Below, piece by piece: positions 49,166 to 60,460 of a stretch of DNA of 64,000 nt. Positions within the stretch are counted from its first letter, which is position 1, and each line of letters starts with the position of its first letter. The stretch spans positions 2,127,501 through 2,191,500 of the forward strand of contig JARHVA010002005.1 of NCBI GenBank assembly GCA_037957365.1, read 5' to 3'. A program made the position numbers and the translations under genes. The notes under the pieces are model-generated. The model was not told the origin of the DNA. It saw only the letters and a program-made list of their open reading frames with translations, and made no database searches. The stretch comes from Torreya grandis (Eukaryota; Streptophyta; Pinopsida; Cupressales; Taxaceae).

Positions 49166-51313
49166 TGTTCCCAAAATCCTTCACTCATTTTTGGGGACAA
49201 CATATCAACTATTTTGGTCCTACAGGCCAAAATTATCTCTTCCCTTCTCAAAAAAATGTTCTGAGCACTTGAGTTCTTCAATTATTCAAGCATTTTCAGC
49301 TAAGGAACTCACAGGTTCAAAGGTTCAACAACTTCAACAGGGGAGCTCTCACAAAGGAACAAGTTTCAAACACTTCGACAATTTCAAGGTTGGTTCAATG
49401 TCGAGGTTCAACCGAAAGGTCCATTGACAGGATTCAAACAAAATATTAAACCATTAAACCCCACTTCCAAAGGTTCAAAGGTTCAACGGGTTCAAAGGTT
49501 TAACAACATCGACAGACTTCAAAGAGTTAAGTGCTTCGACAAATTCAAAGTTCAACCGCTTCAAAAAGTTTAACAGCTTTGAAGGACTTAAAGAAAAGTA
49601 GACTTCGAAGAAGAAAGATTGAACCATTGAACCTTGAACCAAAAGAGTTCAAAGTTTAAAGGTTCAATGAAGTTTAATAAATTTTGAGAGACGTAGAAGA
49701 ATAAAGGATTCGAAGAGTAAAGAATGAACCATTGAACCATTGAACCTTAAACCAAAAGAGTTCAAAGTTCAAAGGTTTAATGAGTTTAATAGAAAAGAAA
49801 AGGATCTAGAAAGTTTAAAGGAACAAAAGATTCAAAGAAAGAGAATGAACCATTGAACCTTGAACCAAAATGGTTCAAAGGTTTAAGGAATTTAAAAATT
49901 TGAAAGGAAGCTTCGAGTGAAGAAAGGAAGCAAAATATTCCAAAGATAAGTTTGAAGAGATGGTTCAACTGATTGAACCAAGGAACCAATTGAACTAAAG
50001 AGCTGATAAGACCGCCTAAACTATTGAACCATTAAACCAATGAAATCCAAAGTTTCAAAAGTTCAAGGTTCAAAGTGGTTCAAGCAAACAACGACCAGTG
50101 ACATCCCCATGGATGTCAAATTTAGGGTAATAAAATATCTATTATTTTTCAAATATGGTGCAGACCTAAAAACAAACTCAGCGACTGGCCAAATAAGAAG
50201 CTAAAGGAGCCAACAAAAAGTGAGAAGATAGGTCGAGAGCTCAGATCACCAAGGAAGGACAAGACGTGGTGAGGAAAGAGGGAAAAATGCAGAAAGACTA
50301 GAAATATCTATGTAGGAGTTATTTCTAGTAGGTGAAATAGTCCACTAGGTGGACATCAGAGAGCGTGAGCACTCAATAGTGCGACCTATTTTTATAGATC
50401 GAGTAAAGGCAATGTGGATAGCTGCACAAATATCAGGAAGAGGACTAGGCAGCCCATACTTTAGAGGAGACATTTGAGAAGAATTAACATGCCAAAGTTA
50501 AGGCCAATGCCTTGTTCTAGCATGGCCCCTTCATAGAATTTCAAATGCATTTAAGGCATTGAATGCAGCATGGGCCATTTTATGAAACAAAGCATCCAAG
50601 TCTTTCTTGGAGTGCTATATATTTTAATCTCTTATTTTATGCAAAGGAGATCTCTCTGTTATAGAAGAAAAACTTTGCCCAAATTGAAAGGCATTTCCTG
50701 AGACTTTGAGCTCAGATTGTTAATCATATTTCTTTATTTGAATGAGAAAACAAGTGACCTTTCAAACTTTTGCTGGAATAGCTTGTGTTATTTAGGAAAC
50801 TATTCTTATGTTTGTTTCCTAGAAGCATTCTTGTCCATTTAATTTAACAAGTAGAACTAGTGGAAGTAATCAGGAAGGTGTCCTAAAGTCGACTGTGGAG
50901 AGACTTTGTGCTACCACAATTGTCTTTAGCATGTTTGTTTTTCTATTTCTGTGTAAAGGATCTTGGGATGACATTTTACGCCCATTGTCATTCATATATT
51001 TCACTCTTTAGTAGTTGAGGTGGAGACTTTGTTCTACACCTCATTTTGCTGGTTATTGTGCCCTGTTACATTTTCTTATCACTACCAGAAAGAATTCTTG
51101 TTGTTTGTTGTAGACCACTTCTGAATGAAGAGAAGTGCCTTTTGTCATTTCACCAAGATTTCTTCTTTGTCTGTGAACATTATTTCTAAAAAAGGAGAGA
51201 TGGATGGTGTTTTCCTACCCTTGAGTATTATTTTTAGCTTATATATAGTATATATCACTTTATAGTTATAGGGAACCTCCCCTTGATGAGAGGAGAGATT
51301 TGTCCCATCCTGA
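49166..51313 (+). repeat. 3' LTR of element D (end missing)
   Basis: Matches 43334-45480 throughout. Similarity stops after TCCCATCCTGAT; the last 27 bases or so seen in the first LTR are not here, and the LTR of element E begins. The sequence differs from the first LTR at many positions, so D is not recent. Confidence 0.85.
49270..50090. repeat. GGTTCAA/TTGAACC array in the 3' LTR of element D
   Basis: Same array as 43440-44260, with point differences and a few lost units. Its overall layout is preserved. Confidence 0.85.
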
Positions 51314-52309
51314 TGTGGTAAACCTGCACGTTTTGGCCGATAAATCTCCCTATGTTGTGGTTAAAACACCTATTTTTCCCATCAGTTAGTTGGTGAGAAA
51401 ATATTCACCCAACACTATCAAATCTCTTGCACAAGACACATGCCTTTGTTATTTTCTTTTGATAATATCCTAAATACGATAATGGATTCAACGCATTTGA
51501 CATCACCTTCCAATTCCAATCTAGTCAAATTTTGGACCAATAACAAGGCATTATGATCAATTTGAATAATTTGTCTAAAAATTTCTTAAACATGTTTAAG
51601 AGCTAATTAAACCAAAGTAGGGCCTAATCAATAATTCCATGGAAACTTGTTGAATAATTTGTTTTGGAAATGAATATTGAATATATGTATCATTAGGTGA
51701 CCTCATTTCTTGGGAAGACACCCCTAGGCCATAAATGTCATAAATATCAAGATTCATGCCCTCCATGCCTCTTAATTTCCCTTTTTTCTAATGTCATGAT
51801 GAGGATAATTATAAACTTAATTCCAAAAAATTGGATTAATCCTTTAGATGGATGGTTTAGGTTGATTCTAGACATTTGTAAAAATTTATTAATAGGAGGC
51901 CTTACCACATGAATTTTAACACATGATCATGCAAATTTATAATGTAGAATTGATTACAAAGCTTCATACAACTAGTGTTATCATTCCAAATTGATTGCAA
52001 TCCAAGCCACAAGCCAAAGGTGTTAAGGAGAGATGGAGGTAGATGAGCTTTCATTGCCAAGAACTTCATGAGCACAAAATTGAGCAAGCCACCACTACAA
52101 ATGCATTTTGGAGCATCCAAGGAAGGTGAAGGAATTCTTATGTTTTTCCTTACCTTTTAGTTGTGTTTGTCATTTGTTTTTATTACTAAGCTCACCCTAG
52201 CAACTAGGCATAAAGGTGTTAGCTTAGTGTGTTCTTTTTCAAAAAAATTATGCATTTTGTCACTAACACCATACTAATCTCCTCTTCTTAGTCAAATTCT
52301 TAGTTCACA
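51314..52309 (+). repeat. 5' LTR of element E (boundaries inferred)
   Basis: The start TGTGGTAAACC coincides with the break in D's LTR. The end TTCACA precedes the primer-like site. Length is about 996 bp, similar to the LTR of element C, but their sequences are not clearly alike. Confidence 0.55.
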
Positions 52310-52312
52310 TAA

Positions 52313-52330
52313 TGACATGCTCGGTGGGAC
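52313..52330 (+). other. Primer-binding-like site of element E
   Basis: TGACATGCTCGGTGGGAC, one or two changes from the site of element C (TGGCATGCCCGGTGGGAC). Confidence 0.65.
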
Positions 52331-52449
52331 TAGATGCATCCCACACATGAATAAGATCATTATGCAACTTTAAAATCTTCATTTGTATCATTGAAATTCT
52401 TTCAATTTGATTTTCTAACTTTGTTTTGCTATTTTTCTTTGTCATAGGT

Positions 52450-52660
52450 TTACACAGTAACCATCATCAGTTAGTAAAACCATCATCCATTGGCATAGCC
52501 ATCATTGGTCACTATTGGTATAATCATCGTTGGTTAGTAAAACTATCATCAGTTGGCATAGCTATCATTAGTCACTATTGGTATAACTATTTTCAGTTAG
52601 ATAATCATTGTTGGTTAGTAAGTGTAACCATCATTGGTTATAGAACCGATATCAGTCACT
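52450..52660 (+). repeat. ACCATCATTGGTTAGTA-like minisatellite in the leader of element E
   Basis: About ten degenerate units of 16-26 bp, such as AACCATCATCAGTTAGTAAA, GGCATAGCCATCATTGGTCA and TCATCGTTGGTTAGTA. One form resembles the repeat in element F (AAAACCATCACAGTTAGTT). Confidence 0.75.
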
Positions 52661-54795
52661 GTGTTTTTCTTAAAAACACAAACTCGAGAGCTCTTTTTTT
52701 AAAGTTAATTATTTTAAACCCAAAATAGATTCAAGGCTAAAGGACATGCTAACATTTTTATTATAGGACCAAGCTTGACATTTGCTAAAAATATGTTTAG
52801 ATCACCTTTTGCATGCTTAAAAATGAATTAGGAACATTATTTTGGTGCTTAAAGTAACATTTACGGTGCTTAAGTAAGTATTTTTAGCATTAGTTTTTAA
52901 AGTTACAACTAAGACCAAGGGGTAAAATGAACACCACCTCATTTTCCATTTAGGCTTAAAACTGAACTCACCTTTCCAAGTTTTTTGTATTTATTTAGTT
53001 GTTTAAGTTAGATTTTGTTTGGCAAAAAAAGGGATGTCATTTGTATCCTATTCCATTTGTCCCCTTTAGGGAACCCTTGGAATTAAAAGCACCATTCCTA
53101 TTAAAAATTTCCTAGTCCAAGCCATAGAAATAACATCATCTAAAGCACTCCCCAAAAACTCATCAAAGTCTGGGTGACCTTGAAAATGACCCTAAAGTCT
53201 TTCTATTTCATGCTTTCTTTATTTTTATGCAAACTTGGCTTACAAAGGGGACTTCATCACCTCCCATGAGTTCTTTAGAGAAGCTTTGACCTGGGGTTTC
53301 ACTTACTAGCATTGAATTCACTTACTCCTTGTGAGTTTCACATGAGACATATCTACATTTGGACATCACAATATACTAAGCAAATAACAGGATGTAGTTG
53401 TTGTAAAAAGGACTAGACCTTTTTACAACTAGTCAATGCCGTGGTCACCCAATTTTTGTGTTTTTCTTTTGCATTGTTTGATGTGAAAGTCATTATGCAA
53501 TTGATTCCCCTAGAGATGTTTTAAATTTTATATTTTAGTTAACCCCATATTTCCATACCCTTGCTAAGATTTGGATGGTTATACTTAGAGTGTTTTGGTC
53601 ATTTTTGCTTGGTATGCTTTGAGACTAAAACTTATTTGTTTGTTCATAAACCATGTCAAAATAAATTTATTTATATGTCACTCTTTTATGTAAAGAGGCA
53701 TTATGCTAGCCATTTTACACCACATTTGTGCCTTGAAATTTTTGCTAAACTTGTTTGTGTGTGTGTGTCATTTGAGTTGCAAAGGGTAGTGTTATGCTGT
53801 CCAAATCATGTCAAACCATTTTGCCTTTGAGTCTTTTTGTAAATATAACATTTACCACATCATTCAAGTATATATACGCCATTAGGCTGCTTAATTTTTT
53901 TCAAAACTAGTTTACCTTATGCCAAAAACCATTTGTTTCAAACCATGTCATGTCTACCATTTGGACCTTTGTCTTATGCCATCATGTTGTCCAATCTTGT
54001 CTAGCTTGTTTGGTCAAATCCTAGTTTTCAGCATTGAGTTTTCAATTAGCCTTGTTAAGTTTGGATTCAAATATTGATTGATTTCTATTCAAGCCTTAAA
54101 TCATGGGGTTGATACATAGATCTTTCTCTTTTGGGTTGTATAAATTCAGTTAATCGATTACCCAAATTTGAAAACTATTGGTGGTTTGTTTGTTCAATGC
54201 CTATCCTTATCATTATTTATGTCTTTATTTGAGAAAACACAATCTTTCTTCAAAGAGCCTTTTATCTTATGCCTTATTCCAACTGATCATATTTATGTTT
54301 GATTATGTGTGTCGAGTCTATATCAAATTTATTTTCAAACTTGTTAGATTAAATCAAATCACATTAGCCTTTATTTCAAGTCTAGCTTTTGATATTGTTT
54401 GGCCAAAAGTCCTAGAAAATGCCTATTTATTTTATCCTAGCTTTTGACTCTACATTTGGACAAAAGACCTAGTAACTCAACTTTTCCCTTTCCTCATTTA
54501 GACCTTGTTTGGAACACTTTGACCTAGACCTTTGACACACTGGTTTTTATTCAAATGCTTGACCTTTTATTTGTATGACATTTGACATCAAACATTTGAT
54601 GTTAGATTATTTTATGCCAAGTCTTAGCACAAATCATTTTGGGGATACAACTCCACTTTCAGACCACATTAGAGATACAGCTCCACCTTTTGACCAAGTT
54701 AGACTAAGTTTGAACCATTTATCCTTTGGACATAGTTTTTTAGATTATATAGAACTCTAAGACTTTTTATTTCAGAGCTTTCATCATTTACATAG
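52661..54795 (+). other. Long leader of element E
   Basis: About 2.1 kb of T-rich sequence with repeated short phrases such as CATGTCAAA, and no supported coding frame. A (GT) run lies near 53756. Confidence 0.45.
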
Positions 54796-55097
54796 ATATG
54801 TCTCACTACACTTAGGATGTAGTCATGTACAAACCAACTTATGATAGAATGGCCACACAAAATCCCACTAGGAACTCCTATAGAGAAAGATTTTCTAAGG
54901 AATTTTATTATTCTCCCTATAATACTCCATATGGGGAACATAGTCAAAATCCAAATCAAGACTTTGATTGGCATGAAGAGGCTTATGAGGATGAATTTGA
55001 AGACCCAACTAAAGATAATGTTGTTTGGGATACGGATCCATACCCTTTATATAATAATCAATATGTGGTGATGGGTGTCATCATCCCTTTCATTTAA
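54796..55097 (+). pseudogene. Probable gag N-terminus of element E
   Basis: ATG 54796 opens a frame with one early stop: MSHYT, stop, DVVMYKPTYDRMATQNPT. It continues with an acidic Tyr/Asn-rich stretch (EEAYEDEFEDPTKDN) to 55097. Position after primer site and leader suggests gag, but no gag core motif is reached, so the call is by position only. Confidence 0.45.
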
Positions 55098-55109
55098 TCA
55101 ACTTTCTAT

Positions 55110-56474
55110 TGATGTCATATTTAACCAAGGTCGCATCTAAAGATATATGCAATAAGAAGAATCATAGCAATTTAGTAATTGAATGGAGTTATTTGTATTT
55201 TTTTTGTTTTGGGAGGTTTTTAATGTCTTAAGGATTTCTTGGTTAAAACCTTATTGGAATCAAACTATGCAAATCTACCAGAAATAAACACACATTGCAA
55301 AAATGAAATAGATTGCTGGAAATAAACACATGTTGCAGAAATGAAATTGATTGCTGGAAACACAAACACATTGCAAAAATGAAATAGATTGTTGGAAACA
55401 AACACACGTAAAAATGAAAATTTAACCTAAAATGCCTGCAGGAACAAATTTACACCAAATCTCAACTTTAAGGAATTGGAAGCATTTATAAATTTAACAG
55501 AGTTACCTATTTAATTTTGTGAATAGAAATATAAATACTGACAAAAATGAAGATCCTGGTTCTTTAGTGGAGTGGACCCTTACTCCGCCTAGAATAGGAT
55601 TTGAACAATTTAATTTGCTTTCAAAATAGAAATGGCTATTTCATTGATAAAATGTTCTATATTACAAATGTACTAATATATCCTTTATCTCTCTATTCTT
55701 CAATGATTTTCTCTATCTTCTATATTCTATATCTATATCCTATATTTTTTACTAAATTCTCAGGTTTGTATATATAGATGCTTTGATGGTTGTAATTGTT
55801 TCATAGATACAATGGAACTGAATCATGCCCAGAATAGATGCTGAATCAAGATGTGGTTGGATGTCCAGCTGTGTGATAAATGTCTTAATTCTGCAAGTTT
55901 AGAAAATTGGGAGTCTATTCCTGATTTAATGGGATCATTGATCTGATAGATCACTAGTCATTTGGAATAGATCCTCATCAGTTCCATAGCTAGCCTCAAA
56001 AGTTCCAAAGCTTATTTGTAGGAGTACTAGAGCTAAATATAGAGTTATAAAGCTAAGTCCAAAAATATGATGACTTGAAATAGTATGGTGGAGTTTTGGA
56101 ACTAACTGTGATGGTTTTGGAATAGATTTTGCAAGTTTCAGAACTAACTGTGATGATTTCAAAACAAATTCTATATGTTCTGAAACTAATCTGAATTGAG
56201 TCTAATGCTTCCAAAAACATGCAATCCAATTCATATTTGTTCTTTAACCTGATGATGACCAATTTTATTACAAAACTAGAATTTTTCAACACACTTGTTA
56301 GGAATTACAGGTTTTTTAAAATGTTAGAATCACAATCAACAAAAGATGGATAATCACATCCCAACTCATCTCAGATCAAAATAAAAGTTACAAAATGCAA
56401 TAAAACTTAATAGAAAGAGAGAGCTAGATGAGGTCATTTATTATACATTTATTGGGCATATCCTGGCCTCATCA
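55110..56474 (-). repeat. 3' LTR of element F (left end tentative)
   Basis: On the minus strand it starts TGATGAGGCCAGGATATG at 56474, right after a purine tract. The left end is guessed at TGATGTCAT (55110), whose TGATG mirrors the other end; the partner LTR is outside the window. It contains a 38-bp tandem repeat (55281-55420) and AACTAACTGTGATGGTTTT repeats (56085-56190). Confidence 0.6.
55281..55420. repeat. 38-bp tandem repeat, about 3.6 copies
   Basis: Units at 55281-55318, 55319-55356 and 55357-55394, plus a partial one. Each starts GAAA(T/C)A(A/C)A and ends AAATGAAATAGATTGCTG with a few differences. Confidence 0.9.
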
Positions 56475-56484
56475 CTTCCCCCAT
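56475..56484 (-). other. Polypurine tract of element F
   Basis: The minus strand reads ATGGGGGAAG directly before the LTR start TGATGAGG. Confidence 0.75.
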
Positions 56485-56837
56485 ACTTACTTGTTTGTAA
56501 GTCCCTTTACAAACTTTACTCTTCAAATTCAAGATTGTATATCTTGCATTCCATTTGATTGCTTAGATCAAATGGTTGGAACTGAATATCCCAATGCTTT
56601 GATTCAAAATTACTATACCCTACTCCTATTTCTACTTTTCTTTTTCATTCCTCAAATTGAGTGGGATGTTGAGGTTCTCTATTTTGCCAAGGAGATATGG
56701 GGGTGAGAAGTAGAGGTGGCCTTGTCTGTATTCCTATCCATATGCTTAAGGGAGTTTCATTGATCTAGGGAATTATTGTGCATAAAGCTTTTGCCCTTTC
56801 TAAACTCTAGATCAAATTTGAAGGGGATATTACTTCC

Positions 56838-58345
56838 CTTCATTTCAATGCCACAAGGAGAAATTCCCATCTTTTTAAACATGCATCATAGATATTATCA
56901 AAATTTTCCCTTTCATAAGAGGTGAAGACATCCATGCTTTGCTATAAACTGACAAGATAAGGTCCCTTGAATTTATCATTAAATGCATGGGATTGGAAAT
57001 ATGTAGCAAAGGCAAGTGGATTACCATAATGAATTCTCATACAGAGACCAGATGAACTAGCCTTTGACCAATGCTCTGACTCCCTTTCTTTCCATGCAAT
57101 ATGATTTTGAAGAACAGAGACAAATGCGTTAAGCTAGCTTTCTCCTACATACAAATTGATCATAACACCTGTATTTATTTCTAGCATAAAATTGCAGAGG
57201 TAAAATTCACAAAGAAGGTTTTTTTGTTCTATATTAGCTAAGGAGTAGGCAGTCGAGAAAACAAATTCATCTTTTATTTCATGTGGAAGGCCACATGCTA
57301 TCCTTGCCAACTGCCATCAAATGAATATTTCTTTTAAAAACATGCTATAAATAGGAGAAGGTCTTCTACACGCAAGCAACTTCTCACTCATCATACAAAC
57401 TATTTGTATTTTCACAAGACACTTATACTTATCATTTTCCTCCCTATAAAATTTGTCTTATTATTCCTTCCTTACTTTTTCTTCTTCCACTAGTTTGCCT
57501 TTCAAGTCTGTATTGGATTCTTTGATTTCATTGAGTTCTCTACATGTGTCATCCCATAACTGCTTGAGTGATAGATAAGTCAATTCAGTCTGTGTAGAGA
57601 CTATTGACATAGAGGTCTGTATTGTACATTTTTCCTCATTCTCCATTAGTTGCCTTTTAATTTTTGCTAATTCCTCATTATTGGCTATGAACTAGTTTGT
57701 TAATTCTACAAGGAGCATTTCCTTTTGTTCTAACTTGAGTTTGAGGAAGTTCAATTCTTCATCCTTTTCTTTGATAATGAGTTCTACTCTAGACAAAAAT
57801 AGAGCCTATTTAATCTTCTAGATTTGTTCTTTTTCTGAAAGTTCTTAGGGAGTTAAGCATTCCTCTTCCACCATAGGGGATTTCCCTTTCCTTCTCCAAG
57901 ATGCCTATCCATCTTCTACATGTGATGGTGCTACAGTCTCATCTGTTTCTTGGAAAACTGGCTCCTCAAATCTTTCATCTTCTTTTTCCTTTTCTGCTTG
58001 GCTTGGTCTAGGAGGAGTCATGGCCATGTTGTCCAAAATATCAGTAGCTTCAGTTTGTAGCCTTTCTTGTTCTTCTAGCTCCTCTAAACTTTCATTAGAC
58101 TTTTTATGACATTTTCTTTCTTGAGGAGCCTCAAAATGTGCAGACATAGGTCTCCTCTTAGAACTTCTTCTGATGTTTACCTTTTGCTTAGGCCTAGGTG
58201 AACTGTCATTATCAGAGATAGGTATCAGTTCTTCTATAGCTTAAGAAAAAGAAGAAATGGCTTGAGAAGGTATAGTAGGGTCTACAATTTTAACCTTTCT
58301 TCCAGATTTTTTTCTTTTTGGTATTTCCTCAAAAACTCTAGCCAT
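56838..58345 (-). pseudogene. Element F extra ORF after integrase (unknown function)
   Basis: One minus-strand frame from ATG 58345 (MARVFEEIPKRKKSGRKVKI) to about 56838, about 500 codons, with around nine stops and no frameshift I can see. The first third is basic then acidic. The middle is Glu/Lys-rich and probably coiled coil (ELNFLKLKLEQKEMLLVELT). The last third looks globular, with ARIACGLPHEIKDEFVFSTA, FMLEINTGVMINLYVGES and SGLCMRIHYGNPLAFATYF. I see no signal peptide or membrane segment, so it does not look like an envelope protein despite lying where env-like ORFs lie in Athila elements. I do not recognise the family. Confidence 0.65.
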
Positions 58346-58469
58346 CCTGCCTATTAAAAGATATTTTCTACTTCTTCATCTGCAAGGAGTTGGGTATCAT
58401 TGTCTAGTTCTGACTTATTTTAAATTCCCATGATTCAATCTTCTTTGAATGTTTCACAGGTTAGCTAAA

Positions 58470-58640
58470 AATTGCTTCTTGTATCAATGGAACTGATGAT
58501 TTTGGCTATGGAACTAGTGGATTCGATTGCTTATTTAGCGAATTCAGTTGCAAAATTACTGTACTCAGCTGCAAAACTTATCAATTTTGGCTATGAAACT
58601 ACTATACTCAGTTGTAGGACTATAGGATTCAATTTCTTCA
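58470..58640. repeat. Short repeats upstream of the element F extra ORF
   Basis: Five or so degenerate copies of a phrase like TTGGCTATGGAACTAGTGG and CAGTTGCAAAATTACTGT. They resemble the GGAACTAACTG repeats of the LTR and of the protease-RT linker. Confidence 0.5.
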
Positions 58641-59049
58641 ATCATAAGAATGATTCTTTATGGTTATCCACCAAATCATTCCATCATCAATATCCTTCCC
58701 ATGATTTTGCACATTTAACCATGATGTATAATAGATGACTTATCATACTAATCTTTCTAAATCAAGTCTAAGCACACATGTAAACTTTCCATTTAACCTT
58801 TAACAAGTTAAAAACATAATTAACATCCTTGATGGTGTGATCCCTCCATCATGCTAACATATCATCCCTGAAAATGATTAGAAAATAGTTAGAATTCAAA
58901 AAAGTTTTATTTGAATTAGCCATTTATTTGAGAAGATCAACTGCCATCACTGATTTTCAATTGATCTCTAATTTTTTATTTTTTTTGGGAAGAGAATGCC
59001 ATTTACTAGTTTTCATTCTCTTCCTTTTATTTTTGATCTTTTCATTTGA

Positions 59050-60440
59050 TTATTTGATCATTTTGGAAGAATTGGGTTCTTTCATATGATCAAATTCTTT
59101 GTTTTCTTCAATTTGCTTCAAGAATTCATCCTTAGTAGGAGGCTTCCTATAAAGTTTTAGCCTGTGTCCATTAACCAAGAGTATTCTTTTGCTACCATCA
59201 ATGGGAAGTAACTGGATAGAACCATTGTCAAATATTTTCTTGATTTGATAAGGTCCCAATCATCTGGTTCTTAATTTACCTTTGAATTGTTGGTACTTAG
59301 AATCAAACAGCAATGCCCAGTCTCCTACTTTGAATTATCTTTCCTTGATATGTGAATCATGCCATTGCTTCCTTTGACCTTAGATTATCTTTGTCCGGTA
59401 AAGTGCTTTCATTCTAAATTCATCTAATTCATTGAGTTCAAGGATTCACTCCTTTTGAGCTACATCCAATTTAATTCCCACCTTAGTTGTTTTCCTCAAT
59501 GTCTATAGTTCAAACTCAATAGGTAACAAGGGATTTGTCCCATAGACTAACTCATATGGTGAAAACCCTGTTGTGGTTTTCCAAGTTGTATTGTAAGCCT
59601 AGACAGCTTCAGATAGTCTTTTTACCTGATCTCTTCTTTTAGCTTTAACTATTTTAGTGAGGATGTTTTCTAATTATCTATTTATTACTTCAACTTGTCC
59701 ATTTGCTTGTGGGTGATAGGGAGATGACTTCCTATGATTGATCTAATAATACACTGTGAAAGCCTGGATCATATTGGACATAAATTATGGTCCCTCGTTT
59801 GAAACTAAGCTTCTTGGTGCTCTAAACTTTACCATAATTTTGTGCCAAAGGAAATCAACAACTGTTTCTTCAGTGGCATTTGTTAAAGCCTACACTTCTA
59901 CCCATTTTATTACATAATCAATACACACAAGAATGTGCTCTTTTCCTTGTAAAGGAGGATTAAAAGGTCCAATAAAATCCAATCCCCATCTCTCAAATGG
60001 TTCAATCACTACTTGTGGTTGTAAAGGCATTTCATTGGTAATGGTTGGTTATCCCATCCTTTGACAAGGATCACACTGCCTGATATATCTCTTCACATCT
60101 TTGTATAGAGATGGCCAATAGTAACCAGTGCCAAGTATCTTGTGAACTATTTTTTTTAATGAATAGTGTACTCCACTTGGTTCATCATGACATACCTGAA
60201 GGATGTCAAAAATTTCATCTTCTCTTACACACTTGCATAAAACCAAATCAAGACCACATTTAAATAGCATTCCATTTAACCATTTGAATTGTGCACTAGT
60301 TTTGATTAATTTTTTTATTTGTTTTTTAATGAAAGAAGGAGAAAACTTCCCTATTGTAAGATAATTTTCCATGTTAGCAAACCATGGTGTTTTAGCTAAA
60401 ATAACAAAAAAAATTCATCTGAAAAGTTATTCTTGATTGG
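59050..60440 (-). pseudogene. Integrase of element F
   Basis: The N-terminal zinc region (60049-60372) ends ILGTGYYWPSLYKDVKRYI and CDPCQRMG. The core follows in the same frame: WGLDFIGPF with the first Asp, VSNEGP with the second catalytic Asp replaced by Asn, and NGQVEVINR with Glu. The C-terminal part (59050-59259) reads GPYQIKKIFDNGSIQLLPID. Stops at five or more sites, several TAG or TAA, break it. It would have inserted the element DNA. A frameshift near 60440 separates it from RNase H. Confidence 0.85.
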
Positions 60441-60460
60441 ATCTTGCTCCCTTGTACTGG

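Larger units (their letters stand above)
43334..51313 (+). mobile_element. Element D: internally deleted Tat-like Gypsy retrotransposon
   Basis: It has two long LTRs (43334-45507 and 49166-51313) in direct orientation, a primer site after the first, then gag, protease, a second-type RNase H fragment and the integrase C-terminus. RT, the first RNase H and the integrase core are missing; the junction is near 48075-48160. The extra RNase H near the integrase end is characteristic of the Tat lineage. The second LTR lacks its last ~30 bp because element E begins there. Confidence 0.85.
51314..55109 (+). mobile_element. Element E: Gypsy-like element, 5' part, inserted in the 3' LTR of element D
   Basis: A putative LTR (51314-52309), a primer-binding-like site, a long leader and a gag start on the plus strand. 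It stops at about 55.1 kb, where element F seems to begin. The right-hand part and the missing end of D's LTR should lie beyond the window if the nesting is right. Confidence 0.55.
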
